Assembly: GCF_009469695.1 (NCBI RefSeq) | Contig: NZ_SSSR01000002.1 | Span: 333,357-397,356, forward strand | Direction: 5' to 3' | Source: Propionivibrio limicola | Lineage (GTDB): Bacteria > Pseudomonadota > Gammaproteobacteria > Burkholderiales > Rhodocyclaceae | DNA length: 64,000 bases | Part shown: positions 63,685 to 64,000 of the stretch, piece by piece | Layout: each line of letters starts with the position of its first letter | Numbering within the stretch: the stretch's first letter is position 1 | Notes under the pieces: generated by a model | Seen by the model: only the letters and a program-made list of their open reading frames with translations | What the model was told of the DNA's origin: nothing | The model's database searches: none | Made by a program: the position numbers and the translations under genes

Positions 63685-63713
63685 TTGACTCCGAGAATCG
63701 ATATTGCCATAAT
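63685..63713 (+). promoter_or_regulatory. Upstream promoter P1 of the tRNA-fMet/putative rRNA operon
   Basis: TTGACT (63685-63690) and CATAAT (63708-63713) are separated by 17 bases. It lies about 100 bases before the tRNA gene and forms a tandem pair with the stronger promoter downstream. Confidence 0.6.
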
Positions 63714-63770
63714 CTTTTTTTCGGCGGTCACCGGCTCGGTTGCTGTTGATGTCAGTAAGTAACAAAGTTA

Positions 63771-63799
63771 TTGACAAGGGGTTTGCGGTGTGAAATAAT
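63771..63799 (+). promoter_or_regulatory. Promoter P2 of the tRNA-fMet/putative rRNA operon
   Basis: A perfect TTGACA (63771-63776) and AATAAT (63794-63799) are separated by 17 bases. Transcription should begin about 11 bases before the tRNA 5' end. Confidence 0.75.
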
Positions 63800-63816
63800 T
63801 CCGCTTCTCTGACGGA

Positions 63817-63893
63817 CGCGGGGTGGAGCAGTCTGGCAGCTCGTCGGGCTCATAACCCGAAGGTCACAGGTTCAAATCCTGTCCCCGCAACCA
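63817..63893 (+). tRNA. Initiator tRNA-fMet (anticodon CAT)
   Basis: 77 bases including the encoded CCA. It begins CGCGGGG, so the first base C faces A at position 72, the mismatch used by the formylase. The anticodon stem ends in the GGG/CCC pairs of initiators (TCGGGCTCATAACCCGA). The T arm has GTTCAAATC. It is preceded by tandem promoters and followed within 8 bases by a boxA-like element rather than a terminator, so transcription probably continues past the window. Confidence 0.97.
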
Positions 63894-63900
63894 AAGGTTT

Positions 63901-63913
63901 TGTTCTTTAAAAA
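63901..63913 (+). promoter_or_regulatory. boxA-like antitermination element
   Basis: TGTTCTTTAAAAA matches 11 of 13 positions of the boxA sequence TGCTCTTTAACAA found in rRNA leaders, where NusB/NusE assemble an antitermination complex. The following 87 bases to the window edge contain no gene and resemble the leader that precedes 16S rRNA in betaproteobacteria. Confidence 0.5.
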
Positions 63914-64000
63914 TTGGGTAATTGATAGGTGTGGGTTTTTGGTCGAGCGGTATCTGCGCAAGCGGATACGGCAAAAAGATTTGAAACTCGCACGATGTAA

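Overview
The window reads as a single chromosomal stretch of a Gram-negative betaproteobacterium, most likely of the Rhodocyclales. The gene orders hfq-hflX-hflK-hflC-hisZ-purA, cysE-iscR-iscS-like-iscS-iscU-iscA-hscB-hscA-fdx-iscX, pyrG-kdsA-eno-ftsB and rsxABCDGE-nth all fit that group. A Na+-pumping methylmalonyl-CoA decarboxylase operon suggests a propionate-forming or dicarboxylate-using lifestyle of the Propionivibrio kind. The genus is an inference. I support 62 protein genes and 2 tRNA genes. There is no CRISPR array, prophage or intact insertion sequence.

Layout. 0.1-6.4 kb: hfq, hflX, hflK, hflC, a small DUF2065 membrane protein, hisZ and purA. 6.6-11.2 kb: an unknown coiled-coil protein, tRNA-Leu(CAG) on the minus strand, RNase R and the 23S rRNA methylase RlmB. 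11.4-15.7 kb: the decarboxylase operon, with two tandem copies of the small delta subunit and a promoter/terminator leader. 15.7-21.8 kb (minus strand): assimilatory sulfate reduction genes cysN, cysD, cysH, a DUF934 gene, a sulfite reductase and a TSUP permease, divergent from a CysB-type regulator. 22.8-27.6 kb: a small membrane protein, a PlpD-like patatin/Omp85 protein and an HDOD-receiver-GGDEF protein. 27.8-35.6 kb (minus strand): DUF1841, FIST, nth and the six rsx genes. 35.9-42.6 kb: a choice-of-anchor I lipoprotein, pyrD, corA, the two N-degron transferases bpt and aat, and an iron-type ABC ATPase. 42.7-56 kb: its permease partner, pyrG, kdsA, eno, ftsB, a SIMPL protein, a Bcp-type peroxiredoxin, slyD, mutS, yceH, suhB and trmJ. 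56-63.7 kb: cysE and the full isc cluster. 63.7-64 kb: tandem promoters, initiator tRNA-fMet and a boxA-like element, which look like the start of an rRNA operon continuing past the window.

The genes connect around sulfur, iron and electron flow. Sulfate is reduced by the cys genes, CysE commits serine to cysteine, and the Isc machinery moves that sulfur into Fe-S clusters needed by CysH, the sulfite reductase, endonuclease III and the Rsx complex. Fe-S supply is probably tuned by IscR, and iron uptake by Fur.

The most unusual signal is not a gene. Five related intergenic palindromes of about 80-100 bp (17.97, 27.67, 30.75, 32.56 and 34.39 kb) lie only between co-directional minus-strand genes, and three of them split the rsx operon. 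In four of them each left arm is four CCAAG-type pentamers separated by exactly 3, 4 and 5 bases. The right arms mirror this as 5, 4 and 3, so the pentamers pair in a hairpin while the spacers vary.
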